Positions 18,927-27,137 are shown, counted from the first letter of the stretch. The stretch is DNA of 64,000 bases from Clostridium beijerinckii (GCF_018223745.1 NZ_CP073653.1:260501-324500), one strand, 5' to 3'. A program made the numbers and translations. The notes: a model not told the origin generated them from the sequence alone.

Positions 18927-18974
18927 ATGGAGAAGAAAGAAAATCTTAAAATCAATAAAAAGCGCCAGGACTAA
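18927..18974 (+). CDS. Possible 15-codon leader ORF spanning the glmS ribozyme cleavage site
   Basis: ATG at 18927 follows AGAGGTG with about four bases spacing and reads MEKKENLKINKKRQD then TAA. The ribozyme cuts between 18961 and 18962, inside codon 12, so cleavage would remove the stop codon from the upstream fragment. It could be chance; translation is not shown. Confidence 0.3.
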   Translation: MEKKENLKINKKRQD

Positions 18975-19268
18975 GTGAGATTTAGTTGAAAGTGAATTTT
19001 TACAGGGTTGGTTTTTAGAAAAGGAATTTAGTTAATAGTAAGCTTTGATATAAGTTACGCGAATAGCTAATTAAATCTTTTTAAAGGAAACTCGACTCAC
19101 GTTCGTTCGCTGAGTAAATTCAACTATCCAAATCGAAGATTTGGAGTTTCATTTACGTCGACGAGGTTGGGGAGTATCGAAACTTCGGCGGGTGCCCCAC
19201 GGTATCGCACTACCGTAAACGACTGGTAAAACTGTGAAGTGATTCACAGGACAAATTCAGTCTGGTGT
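18961..19268 (+). ncRNA. glmS self-cleaving ribozyme/riboswitch
   Basis: The cleavage-site sequence A|GCGCCAGGACT is at 18961-18972 and the catalytic core ACGAGGTTGGGGAGTATCGA, then AACTTCGGCGGGTGCCCCAC, GGTATCGCACTACCG and AAGTGATTCACAGGACAAA at 19161-19255. Glucosamine-6-phosphate acts as the cofactor for cleavage, which destabilises the glmS mRNA, so GlmS product limits its own synthesis. About 185 nt separate the two conserved parts, a long insertion in the variable arm containing its own small hairpins. Confidence 0.93.
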
Positions 19269-19389
19269 TAAAACCTTTGTTTTAATTTTAATTTCTAGGA
19301 TTACTATGCCCTTTTATAATTGTGCTAGGAATGAAGTTAAAAGAAGAATTAAAATTAAATATTATATGAAAAAAGAGAGGAAGATAAAT

Positions 19390-21216
19390 ATGTGCGGAAT
19401 AGTTGGATATTTTGGAAGTAAATCAGCAAAATCTTTTTTAGTAGATGGATTATCAAAGTTGGAGTATAGAGGTTATGATTCAGCAGGTATTGCAGTTGTT
19501 AATGATGGTAAGGTAAGCATCGAAAAGCATAAAGGTCGTCTTACTAACTTAACTGATAATTTAGGACAAGGCAAAGCTGAAGGAACACTTGGTATCGGTC
19601 ATACTAGATGGGCAACTCATGGAGAACCATCAGATATTAATTCACATCCACACCAAAGTTCAAAGGGAGATATTACTGTAGTTCATAACGGAATTATAGA
19701 AAATTATTTAGAACTTAGACAATGGCTTAAAGGAGAAGGATACGAATTTGTATCTCAAACAGATACTGAAGTAATACCAAATTTGATTCACTACTATTAT
19801 GAAGGAGATCTTTTTAAAGCAGTAGTTAAAGCTACTGAAAGACTAGAAGGAAGTTATGCATTAGGTGTAGTGACTGGAGCAGAACCAGACAAGCTAATTG
19901 CAGTAAGAAAAGATAGTCCACTAATTGTTGGTTTAGGACAAGATGAAACATTTATTGCTTCAGATATTCCAGCGATAATAAGCTATACAAGAGATATCTA
20001 TCTTTTAGAAGATAGAGAATTTGTTGTTATAGGCAAAGATGGCGCTAAAATTTTAAGCGCTGATGGAAGTGAAATAAAGAAGGATGTTTTCAAAGTAACT
20101 TGGAATGAAGATGCTGCTGAAAAAGGTGGATATGATTCATTCATGTTAAAGGAAATCAACGAACAACCAAAAGCTATTAGAGATACAATGGCATCAAGAT
20201 TATCAATGAGCCATGATATCACTTTTGGAGACTTTAAGTTATCAAAAGAGGATCTTAATAATATAGATAGAATATTTATAGTAGCTTGTGGAACTGCATA
20301 TAATGCAGGACTTATGGGAAGAGTAGCAATTGAAAAATTAGCAAGAATTCCAGTTGAAGTTGATATAGCATCAGAATTTAGATATAAAGACCCATTAGTA
20401 ACTAATAAATCCCTTGTAATAACATTAAGCCAATCAGGAGAAACTGCTGATACATTAGCGGTTCTTAGAGATTGTAAGAAAGCTGGAGCTAAAACTTTAG
20501 CTATAACAAATGTTGTAGGAAGTACAATTTCTAGAGAAGCTGACGATGTACTATATACAATGGCAGGTCCAGAAATAGCAGTAGCTTCTACTAAAGCATA
20601 TACAACACAAGTTGTTGTTATGTATATGATGGCAATGTATTTCAGTGAATTAAAGGGATTAATGACTAAGGAATTAGAAAAAGAATTAAAAGAAGCATTA
20701 TTATTAGTACCTGAAAAAGTTCAAGTAATTTTAGATAAAGCAAGTGAAGTAGAAGAAATTGCAAATCTTTTAACTGATGAAACAGATGTATTCTATTTAG
20801 GTAGAGGTGCTGACTATGCATTATCTATAGAAGCATCATTAAAGCTTAAAGAAATTTCATATATCCACTCAGAAGCATATGCTGGTGGAGAATTAAAACA
20901 TGGAACAATTGCTTTAATTGAAGAAGGAACTAAAGTAATAGCATTATTAACTCAAAAATCATTAAGAGAAAAAATGGTAAGTAATATAGTTGAAGTTAAA
21001 GCTAGAGGAGCAGAAGTAATTGCAATTGCTTACGAAAATGATGTATTAGATGAATCAATTTTCGATAAAGTAATTAGAATTCCAGAACTTCTTAACTTAG
21101 TTTCACCAATAGTTGCTGTAGTTGCATTACAACTTTTAGCTTACTATACAGCTAGAAATAAAGGTTGTGATATAGACAAGCCAAGAAACTTAGCTAAATC
21201 AGTAACAGTAGAATAA
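19390..21216 (+). CDS. glmS: Glutamine-fructose-6-phosphate aminotransferase
   Basis: 608 residues. Start is the ATG at 19390 with AGAGGAAG upstream, because the N-terminal amidotransferase domain must begin MCGIVGYFGS with the catalytic cysteine exposed after Met removal; the frame is open further upstream to 19306 but that part is ribozyme leader. HTRWATHG and DTEVIPNLI mark the glutaminase, and two SIS domains (ACGTAYNAGLMGR, LSQSGETADTLAVLRD) form the isomerase, ending DIDKPRNLAKSVTVE. It makes glucosamine-6-phosphate for peptidoglycan precursors. Confidence 0.96.
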   Translation: MCGIVGYFGSKSAKSFLVDGLSKLEYRGYDSAGIAVVNDGKVSIEKHKGRLTNLTDNLGQGKAEGTLGIGHTRWATHGEPSDINSHPHQSSKGDITVVHNGIIENYLELRQWLKGEGYEFVSQTDTEVIPNLIHYYYEGDLFKAVVKATERLEGSYALGVVTGAEPDKLIAVRKDSPLIVGLGQDETFIASDIPAIISYTRDIYLLEDREFVVIGKDGAKILSADGSEIKKDVFKVTWNEDAAEKGGYDSFMLKEINEQPKAIRDTMASRLSMSHDITFGDFKLSKEDLNNIDRIFIVACGTAYNAGLMGRVAIEKLARIPVEVDIASEFRYKDPLVTNKSLVITLSQSGETADTLAVLRDCKKAGAKTLAITNVVGSTISREADDVLYTMAGPEIAVASTKAYTTQVVVMYMMAMYFSELKGLMTKELEKELKEALLLVPEKVQVILDKASEVEEIANLLTDETDVFYLGRGADYALSIEASLKLKEISYIHSEAYAGGELKHGTIALIEEGTKVIALLTQKSLREKMVSNIVEVKARGAEVIAIAYENDVLDESIFDKVIRIPELLNLVSPIVAVVALQLLAYYTARNKGCDIDKPRNLAKSVTVE

Positions 21217-21242
21217 TTGATAATTTAAAACAATTTATATTG

Positions 21243-21296
21243 AGCATGAAGAACTCAGGTCTAATCCTGAATCTTCATGCTTCTTTTATTTTTGCA
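21243..21296 (+). terminator. glmS terminator
   Basis: GCATGAAGA...CAGG-TCTAAT-CCTG...TCTTCATGC followed by TTCTTTTATTTTT. It forms the start of the 64-bp direct repeat. Confidence 0.8.
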
Positions 21297-21307
21297 ATTA
21301 ATTATAG
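21244..21307. repeat. 64-bp direct repeat, left copy
   Basis: From GCATGAA to AATTAATTATAG; about 55 of 64 positions agree with 27477-27540 in the same orientation and without gaps. It overlaps the glmS terminator. The two copies bracket a block of about 6.2 kb. Confidence 0.75.
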
Positions 21308-21396
21308 TAAAGAATATCTAGTGGGGATCAATATTGAAGATGTTTCGTCTAAGGGAAGGGGGGCAGGAATAAAAGTAGTAAGAGCAGCAGACAAAA

Positions 21397-22008
21397 TTAA
21401 TCTTTATTCAGCATTCCTACATATCCATTTTTAAAATAAGATCTAAATAAATAAGACATTTTCTCTGAATCAGGAGTACAGTTTGACTTTAACCACCAAT
21501 CAATAGTGCCGATTAAAGCATTAGCGGTAAATAAGAATGCCATTTCTTGTATCTCTGGTGAGCAGTCTTCTTTGCTTACAATGAAGGAGCTTCGTAAATT
21601 TTCACGTTCTCTTAACATTGAGATGATGTAGCTGCGCAGTCTAGATATAAACCATATGTTACATGAATCATCCAGCATTGCCAGATATAATCTACTGTTT
21701 TCAGCAAAGTGATCAAATAGTTTCACCCATGGATCAGATTTTTGTTCTTCATTAAGATACTTAAGGCTGGATTTTGGAAGGCCTAAATCTTTCTTCATTT
21801 TTTCCATTGCGTCTTCAAAAATTTTTAGTACAACGTCGTATTTATCCTGATAATACCTATAAAAGGTAGAACGATTAATCATAGCTCTATTGGTGATATC
21901 ACCAACTGTAATGTTATCGAAACGTTTTTCAAAAATAAGATCAATAAGAGAATCTCTTATTTGCTGATGTGTTCGTTTTGTTCGAATATCATGTTTATTC
22001 TGCAACAT
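21397..22008 (-). CDS. TetR-family transcriptional regulator
   Basis: About 203 residues from the ATG at 22008, preceded by AAAGGAGTG; the frame stays open upstream to 22167 but would run into the promoter of the divergent hydrolase. N-terminal TetR HTH: ITVGDITNRAMINRSTFYRYY at about residues 30-50; the C-terminal part (DSEKMSYLF etc.) is the ligand domain of the TetR_C group seen in clostridia and lactobacilli. Divergent from a hydrolase-flavoprotein pair which it probably represses through a palindrome at 22091. Effector unknown. Confidence 0.85.
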   Translation of the reverse strand: MLQNKHDIRTKRTHQQIRDSLIDLIFEKRFDNITVGDITNRAMINRSTFYRYYQDKYDVVLKIFEDAMEKMKKDLGLPKSSLKYLNEEQKSDPWVKLFDHFAENSRLYLAMLDDSCNIWFISRLRSYIISMLRERENLRSSFIVSKEDCSPEIQEMAFLFTANALIGTIDWWLKSNCTPDSEKMSYLFRSYFKNGYVGMLNKD

Positions 22009-22053
22009 TTTCACTCCTTTGTTGTATATAAAACAAACTATAAGTATTGTTGG

Positions 22054-22105
22054 TTGAATATAAATCTGTATCTGATATATTTTAATTATAGCAACAACGT
22101 GTTGC
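22054..22105 (+). promoter_or_regulatory. Hydrolase promoter with candidate TetR operator
   Basis: TTGAAT (22054-22059), 16 bp, TATATT (22076-22081); at the expected start point lies the palindrome GCAACA-ACG-TGTTGC (22091-22105). Position and symmetry suit a TetR-type operator. Confidence 0.5.
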
Positions 22106-22137
22106 ATAAACAATAAATACTGTAAAGGAGAATGACC

Positions 22138-23343
22138 ATGAATAATTTGATTTTTGAAGACGATCAATTCGCATCCAAGGTATTGGGCCTTCTTGGAGAC
22201 ACTGCTTTCAAAGCTGCAGATATAGGAGAAGTGGTTTCAACAGCAGAGAAAATTAAAGAGGGAGACTATCAAAGCTGGTGTGAAGAATGGACCAAAACAG
22301 CCAAGCGTTTGCAAAAAGTTGCAGAGGATAGCTATTCAGATGGTCACTTGATAAGTGCAAGAAAAGCCTATCTTAGAGCTTCTAATTATTATAGAATTGC
22401 AGAATTTTACCTTCATGAAAATCCAGAAGACTCAAAGGTAGAGGAATTATACAATTCAAGCCTAGATTGCTTTTCTAATGTTATGAAACTTAATAAGCCT
22501 GTTATTGAAGAAGTGAAAATCCCCTATGAAAATACAACACTTTCAGGACATTTTTATAAATTAGAGGATTCAAAGGAACCAAAACCAGTTTTAATTGCTA
22601 TGACTGGCTTTGATGGAACAAAAGAAGCATTTTACGGAATGGCAATGGATGCACTTGAACACGGTATGCATTGTATTACCTTCGAGGGACCAGGACAAGG
22701 AGAAGCTGTACATAAACAAAAACTATTTTTTAGACATGACTACGAGAAGGTTATAACCCCAGTAGTAGACTATCTGCTTACAAGAAAGGAAATAGATCCA
22801 AAGAAAATTGTCTTATGGGGACAAAGCTTAGGCGGATATCTTGCACCAAGAGCTGCCGCTTTTGAACATCGACTTGCAGGCTGCATAGCTAATGGAGGAG
22901 TATATGACTTTTTAGTAGGATTTACAAGTATCTTTAATATGCCAAGAGAAGAATTTTTAAATTTCGCACTTTCTGATTCAGAGGGATTTAATAAAGCTGT
23001 TAAGGAAAAAATGGAATTAAACTCAAAAGCAAAATGGAGCTTTTCACATGGAATGTATGTATTTGGTGTAAATACCCCTGCTGAATTCATTCTAAAGGTT
23101 GGAGAGTTTTATATGAAAGGATTAACAGAAAAAATACAATGCCCTGCCTTAATCGTTGATTCGGAAAATGACAAACTTCTTAGAGATCAAGCAAGGCAAT
23201 TGTATGAGGAGCTTACCTGCTATAAAGATTTTATTTTATTTACAGCTGAAGAAGGTGCTGAATTCCACTGCCAAGCTGGAGCTAAATTAATCGCAAATGA
23301 ACGTATTTTCAGTTGGATTGAAAAGATTCTTAAGGGTATATAG
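22138..23343 (+). CDS. Alpha/beta hydrolase (FrsA / dihydropseudooxynicotine-hydrolase-like)
   Basis: About 401 residues. An N-terminal helical region (to about residue 130) precedes an alpha/beta hydrolase domain, as in the FrsA and 2,6-dihydropseudooxynicotine hydrolase group. Nucleophile elbow GQSLGGY with the serine, oxyanion region TGFDGTKEAFYG, acid in VDSENDKLLRDQAR and histidine in EGAEFHCQAGA, so the triad looks complete. ATG 22138 has AAAGGAG seven bases upstream; ATG 22132 is too close. Substrate unknown. Probably co-transcribed with the flavoprotein 44 bp downstream and controlled by the divergent TetR. Confidence 0.82.
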   Translation: MNNLIFEDDQFASKVLGLLGDTAFKAADIGEVVSTAEKIKEGDYQSWCEEWTKTAKRLQKVAEDSYSDGHLISARKAYLRASNYYRIAEFYLHENPEDSKVEELYNSSLDCFSNVMKLNKPVIEEVKIPYENTTLSGHFYKLEDSKEPKPVLIAMTGFDGTKEAFYGMAMDALEHGMHCITFEGPGQGEAVHKQKLFFRHDYEKVITPVVDYLLTRKEIDPKKIVLWGQSLGGYLAPRAAAFEHRLAGCIANGGVYDFLVGFTSIFNMPREEFLNFALSDSEGFNKAVKEKMELNSKAKWSFSHGMYVFGVNTPAEFILKVGEFYMKGLTEKIQCPALIVDSENDKLLRDQARQLYEELTCYKDFILFTAEEGAEFHCQAGAKLIANERIFSWIEKILKGI

Positions 23344-23387
23344 ATATCATAGAATTTAAATTTTTATATTATAAGGAGAGATGCGAA

Positions 23388-23936
23388 ATGTCAAAAGTAG
23401 TTATTTTTAAAGGTAGTCCAAGAAAGAATGGATATACAACAAAATTATTAGATCAAGTAGCAAAAGGAGCAAAATCCAAAGGCGCTGAGGTTATTGAATT
23501 TGATTTAAATAACACCGGAATACGTGGATGCCAAGGATGTTTTTATTGTCGTACTCATGATGGCTGTGCTGTTAATGATTATTTACAACCAATGTATAAA
23601 GCTATTGCTGAGGCAGATGGCATTGTATTTGGTTCCCCAATATATATGTACCAAATTACAGGTCAGGCAAAAACTTGGTTAGATCGTACGTTTCCAATGG
23701 TTGAAGAGCTTCCCAATAAGTTTATTCCTAGACATCCAGGTAAAAAGTTAATAACTGTATTTGCTCAAGGAAGCTTAGATCCTAAAAAAGGTGCAGAAGC
23801 CATTAAATATGTTAATAATATTTTTGACGTATTTGGTTGGAAATTAGAGGATTGCATCCACTACTGTGGAACTGATGATGAAGTTTTTAATGAGTTATCT
23901 TTAAGAGCATTTAAGAATGGAGAAAATTTAGTTTAA
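23388..23936 (+). CDS. NAD(P)H-dependent FMN reductase / iron-sulfur-flavoprotein-like
   Basis: 182 residues of the flavodoxin-like fold. The FMN phosphate loop GSPRKNGYTTKLLDQV is at the N-terminus and GSPIYMYQITGQAKTWLDR is the second flavin-contact motif. A cysteine cluster GCQGCFYCRTHDGC between them has the spacing seen in iron-sulfur flavoproteins of anaerobes, so it may hold a 4Fe-4S cluster. AAGGAGAG precedes the start. A redox partner of the hydrolase pathway or an azo/nitro-reductase role is possible; the sequence does not decide. Confidence 0.82.
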   Translation: MSKVVIFKGSPRKNGYTTKLLDQVAKGAKSKGAEVIEFDLNNTGIRGCQGCFYCRTHDGCAVNDYLQPMYKAIAEADGIVFGSPIYMYQITGQAKTWLDRTFPMVEELPNKFIPRHPGKKLITVFAQGSLDPKKGAEAIKYVNNIFDVFGWKLEDCIHYCGTDDEVFNELSLRAFKNGENLV

Positions 23937-24056
23937 TAAAATGTATTTTAGAAGTTTAACTTTTGTGTCTAAGATATTCACATAACACTATCATGCAGGA
24001 AGAGAATTTGCCATACAGTTAGCTGCCATAATAATGTGATTGCTAGTTGTAGTGGA

Positions 24057-24089
24057 AAAAAGGTGGTTTTCATATCAAAACCACCTTTT
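24057..24089. terminator. Bidirectional terminator between flavoprotein and MFS genes
   Basis: AAAAAGGTGGTTTT-CATATC-AAAACCACCTTTT, perfect stem with T-runs on both strands, serving convergent genes. Confidence 0.9.
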
Positions 24090-24150
24090 GGAATGTTATT
24101 TTTAAATTAAAAACAGTTTACTGCATTAATCTAGATTATAGATAGAAGAT

Positions 24151-25476
24151 CTAGATGGTGGCTTTATTGCCAGCATTTTTACTAACATAAAGATTGCGCG
24201 ATGCGCCTAGACCGGCAAATAAGCATAATCCGGCAGCACCGATTAAGATAATAAGTGGCAACGTCCAGTTGTTAACCGCATCATGCAGAAAACCAAAAAG
24301 CATCGGCCCGAAAGCAGCGAGTAAGTAGCCTCCTGATTGAGCCATACCGGATAGTCTTGCTGCCTCGTCTGCATTTCTTGTACGAGAGCTGAAAAATATA
24401 AGAGCTAAGCAAAAAGTAAGAGCTCCGCCAATACCTAATATAATCATCCATAGTGCTGTAAGCTCTGTTTCTCCGAGGAATATTCCCAAAAGCCCTACCA
24501 AAACACATAGGGAAGCAGTGATAACTAATGGTCGTTGATTAGCCTTACGCCCAGCAAGTACAGAACCAACAAACGATGTAGGAAGAGATACCAGTTGGTA
24601 AAGGGAGAGCATCCATCCTGCTTTGCTTGAATCCATACCTTGATGCACTAAAATAGCTGGTAACCACGCAATCATGCAATAGAGTAGCATAGACTGTAAT
24701 CCCATATATACTGTCACTTGCCATGCTAAAGGAGATTTCCAGAGATTAATCTTATTAATACTAGTACTATTTGCCTTAACGATCTCCATTTCATCTTTTT
24801 TTTCGTGGACGTCTTTGGCTTTTGTTCTAATGCCACTATGAACCGTTCTTTGAACAATAGATAGTTTTTGTTTTCTTCGTATAATTTGAGGCATCCAGAG
24901 GACAATGGATAAGAAACTAAGTGAAGCCCAAATGCTTAAGGCTACTCCCCATCCTACTCCTGATTCTGAAGCAACGGGGACACTGATACCGGATGCTATA
25001 GCGCCAAAAAGGCCCATAGAAGCAGTATAGATACCCGTTATTACACCGACCCGCTCAGGAAATTCATGTTTTATTAAGCTGGGAATCAGCACATTACCTA
25101 CAGAAATGGATAATCCAATGATTACTGTACCAAGAAACAGTCCTAAATCTCCAAACAATGAACGTAATATAATTCCCAAGGTCAGGAAAATAAGTGACCA
25201 AAAAAGCACTAACTTAGTGCCAAATTTTCGCGCCAAATTTGGAGCGAAAGGTGAAAATCCTGCAAAAGCGAATAACGGAAGTGTTGTAATCATACCCGCT
25301 AATGTATTTGAAATATGTAAGCTTCTACGAATTTCATCGATCAACGGACCAACTGCTGTTAAAGGTGCACGCAAATTTGCTGCAGTAAATGTAATTCCGA
25401 TTATCAGTATTATTTGTATGGATCTTCTTGAATGTGGATGTGGTTTGGGTGTGTGTTCATTACGTAATTGATTCAT
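24151..25476 (-). CDS. MFS transporter, CynX/NimT type
   Basis: 441 residues with about 12 membrane helices. The start, IILIIGITFTAANLRAPLTAVGPLIDEIR, matches the CynX/NimT (cyanate or 2-nitroimidazole) branch of the major facilitator superfamily, with the central loop rich in Lys/Glu (about residues 205-235) separating two six-helix halves. Likely a drug or small anion exporter; substrate not deducible. It is 32 bp downstream of a DtxR-type regulator gene and probably shares its transcript. Base composition is visibly less AT-rich than the core genes, supporting acquisition. Confidence 0.87.
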   Translation of the reverse strand: MNQLRNEHTPKPHPHSRRSIQIILIIGITFTAANLRAPLTAVGPLIDEIRRSLHISNTLAGMITTLPLFAFAGFSPFAPNLARKFGTKLVLFWSLIFLTLGIILRSLFGDLGLFLGTVIIGLSISVGNVLIPSLIKHEFPERVGVITGIYTASMGLFGAIASGISVPVASESGVGWGVALSIWASLSFLSIVLWMPQIIRRKQKLSIVQRTVHSGIRTKAKDVHEKKDEMEIVKANSTSINKINLWKSPLAWQVTVYMGLQSMLLYCMIAWLPAILVHQGMDSSKAGWMLSLYQLVSLPTSFVGSVLAGRKANQRPLVITASLCVLVGLLGIFLGETELTALWMIILGIGGALTFCLALIFFSSRTRNADEAARLSGMAQSGGYLLAAFGPMLFGFLHDAVNNWTLPLIILIGAAGLCLFAGLGASRNLYVSKNAGNKATI

Positions 25477-25508
25477 TTATATAGTTTCTCCTTAAAATTA
25501 TCATATGT

Positions 25509-25904
25509 TTATACTTGATTTAAATATTTCTTTAGAGCAAAAGTAGCTTCATCACTGATAATATGCTCAATTTTGCAGGCATCTTTACTTGCTGTTTGCT
25601 CATTAACATTGCAATAGGCAATTAAGAATTGTTTTATTAGCTGAAACTTAGCTATAATTATTTGGCCTTGTTTACGTCCTTCATCAGTGAGATGTATTTC
25701 CCCACCTAAGGGCTTAACAACTAATCCGGCCTCTTGCAATATAGCCACAGCATTATTAATGCTTGGCTTTGAAAATCCTAAATAAGCAGCAAGATCAATC
25801 GAACGTACCGAGTGTGTTTTTTCAGATAATTTATATATGGCTTTTAAATATTCTTCTTTTGAAGGACTAAGTTTTTTCTGTGAATAACGCCTACTTTGAT
25901 ACAT
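25509..25904 (-). CDS. DtxR/MntR-type regulator (short form)
   Basis: About 131 residues from the ATG at 25904 (AAGGAGG six bases upstream; GTG at 25907 is too close). N-terminal winged HTH, EEYLKAIYKLSEKTHSVRSI then DLAAYLGFSKPSINNAVAIL, followed by the dimerisation/metal region; MntR-like in size with no SH3 domain. Conserved His/Cys/Glu candidates for metal binding are in ACKIEHIISDE and the N-terminal segment. It may respond to Mn or Fe and control the MFS gene downstream, though that is inference. A palindrome of the GTATGG-N3-CCATAC kind lies at its promoter. Confidence 0.8.
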   Translation of the reverse strand: MYQSRRYSQKKLSPSKEEYLKAIYKLSEKTHSVRSIDLAAYLGFSKPSINNAVAILQEAGLVVKPLGGEIHLTDEGRKQGQIIIAKFQLIKQFLIAYCNVNEQTASKDACKIEHIISDEATFALKKYLNQV

Positions 25905-25923
25905 CACTTATCCTCCTTGCATT

Positions 25924-25954
25924 AATTATAGATTAAAGCGTATTGGTGGCATAC
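25924..25954 (-). promoter_or_regulatory. Promoter of the DtxR-type gene with palindrome (site a)
   Basis: On the minus strand TATAAT is at about 25924-25929; the imperfect palindrome GTATTGGTGGCATAC (25940-25954) covers the -35 region. Related palindromes are at 26460 and 27113. Confidence 0.5.
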
Positions 25955-25987
25955 ACTTTAGTATAATTCCTCATTTGTCTTATTTTT

Positions 25988-26239
25988 TTAGAGCCCATCA
26001 AATTTATTGTTTTCCAATTTGCTATTGGAAAGATTCGTTGGTGTAAATATCGGACATTCATATGGATAAGAACCAAAGAGAACGCATGAGGATAAAGAAG
26101 TATAGATAGCCCATAAACTCATTTCAGCAGTCCATAAACCTCTTTCATCAGCATCAAGTGTTTTAGGTTTATGCTTTCTCTTACTTACTTTACTATTATC
26201 AAAACTCAGAAATGACTTTAATAATGTTTTCTTTTTCAT
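25988..26239 (-). CDS. Unrecognised small protein (83 aa)
   Basis: Start at 26239 with TTAGGAGG upstream; the frame is open further to 26293 but without a ribosome site. The N-terminus is strongly basic (MKKKTLLKSFLSF, KVSKRKHKPK), then DADERGLWTAEMSLWAIYTS and a hydrophobic stretch with two cysteines (SSCVLFGSYPYECP). No family recognised; there is no clear signal peptide or membrane helix. It lies between a decayed marR fragment and the DtxR-type gene. Confidence 0.5.
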   Translation of the reverse strand: MKKKTLLKSFLSFDNSKVSKRKHKPKTLDADERGLWTAEMSLWAIYTSLSSCVLFGSYPYECPIFTPTNLSNSKLENNKFDGL

Positions 26240-26309
26240 ACTATTTCCTCCTAACTTAATTGTGATGAAAAAGCGTATAGCATACATACACATGTATAAA
26301 ATTTTAATT

Positions 26310-26440
26310 GAAAAACTTAATTTTGCTTATTATGAATGAGAAAAATTTCAATTCACGTTTGGAGGCATTTTGTGGTTCATATCCAACTATATTTGACACA
26401 ATAGAATGGTAGTTCACATAGTTAATATGAGTTTCTTGCT
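26310..26440 (-). pseudogene. Remnant of a second copy of the neighbouring marR gene
   Basis: About 130 bp are alignable with the 3' part of the marR at 26629-27102 at roughly 70-75% (for example AATAGAATGGTAG against AATAGAATGATAG and GGAGGCATTTTGTGG against GGAAGCATTTTCTAG). It would encode a C-terminal helix resembling NYHSI...NAS..EL.F.S. There is no start codon or HTH. It sits directly downstream of a palindrome-bearing promoter region resembling that of the DtxR-type gene. Confidence 0.6.
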
Positions 26441-26459
26441 TTGATTATAGATAAAGGGT

Positions 26460-26474
26460 GTATGGTTGCCATAT
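26460..26474. promoter_or_regulatory. Palindromic operator-like site (site b)
   Basis: GTATGG-TTG-CCATAT. With flank TTATAGATAAAG it resembles site a at 25940 (TTATAGATTAAAG), so promoter and operator were copied together. Confidence 0.45.
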
Positions 26475-26628
26475 GCCTGGGGATAATTGTTTATATATTC
26501 ACTTACATATTTTACTATTATCAGAAGTCATATCTGACCTCTGATAATTTTCTCTTTTTGATATTAGCATTTTCTAGCTTAAATTATAATGAAAATTAAC
26601 ATAGCAGCTATACACTTGCGTAAAGTAT

Positions 26629-27102
26629 TTATTCATCAAAGTTTTCATTAAAAGATTTAACTTTGTTTATCATAGACGATAAAAAGTTTGACAAAAATTC
26701 TAATTCATATTCGGAAGCATTTTCTAGCTCATCTTCAAACATACTGTTTAAAATAGAATGATAGTACATATGGCTGCTATGAGCTTTTTTACCTTTTTCA
26801 CTCAGGCTCAGCGAATATCTAGATAAATTAAGATTATCAATTTCCTTTACAACCAGAGCCTTTCTCTCTAGCTTTTTGAGGATTTCGGAAACAGACCCTT
26901 TTGTTACTCCTAGAATATCTGCTAATCCACCAACATGAATACCAGGATGTTCAGCAATGGCCTTTATTATATGAATTTCAGAGTGAAAAATCGGCACATC
27001 AGTTCCGAAATAGCGCGTCTTTTTATCAAGATCGATTAAGGAAAATGCTAAATCAAGAGAATCATATGCAATTTTATGTTTGTTATTTATATATCTATCC
27101 AT
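26629..27102 (-). CDS. MarR-family transcriptional regulator
   Basis: 157 residues counted from ATG 27102; the frame is open to 27156. The winged HTH is at GGLADILGVTKGSVSEILKKL, the wing at NLNLSRYSLSLSEKGKKAH, with N- and C-terminal dimerisation helices; longer than the minimum but within the family. No ribosome site precedes either ATG. A strong promoter (27109-27137) would place the transcript start at the ATG of 27102, suggesting leaderless translation. The operator-like palindrome within that promoter implies autoregulation. Targets may include the genes at sites a and b. Confidence 0.82.
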   Translation of the reverse strand: MDRYINNKHKIAYDSLDLAFSLIDLDKKTRYFGTDVPIFHSEIHIIKAIAEHPGIHVGGLADILGVTKGSVSEILKKLERKALVVKEIDNLNLSRYSLSLSEKGKKAHSSHMYYHSILNSMFEDELENASEYELEFLSNFLSSMINKVKSFNENFDE

Positions 27103-27108
27103 GTCAAT

Positions 27109-27137
27109 AGTATATGGCTGCCATACACTTTTGTCAA
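27109..27137 (-). promoter_or_regulatory. marR promoter containing palindrome (site c)
   Basis: Minus strand TTGACA (27132-27137), 17-bp spacer, TATACT (27109-27114). The spacer contains TATGGCAGCCATA, the same palindrome as sites a and b. Predicted +1 is at about 27102, the A of the ATG. Confidence 0.65.

Noticed and set aside
19306-19389. Upstream extension of glmS (28 more codons)
   Set aside because: GlmS must start with Met-Cys for its N-terminal nucleophile; the extension is leader sequence after the ribozyme.
21240-21434. 64-codon ORF after glmS
   Set aside because: It consists of the glmS terminator and repeat plus the end of the tetR gene; no ribosome site.
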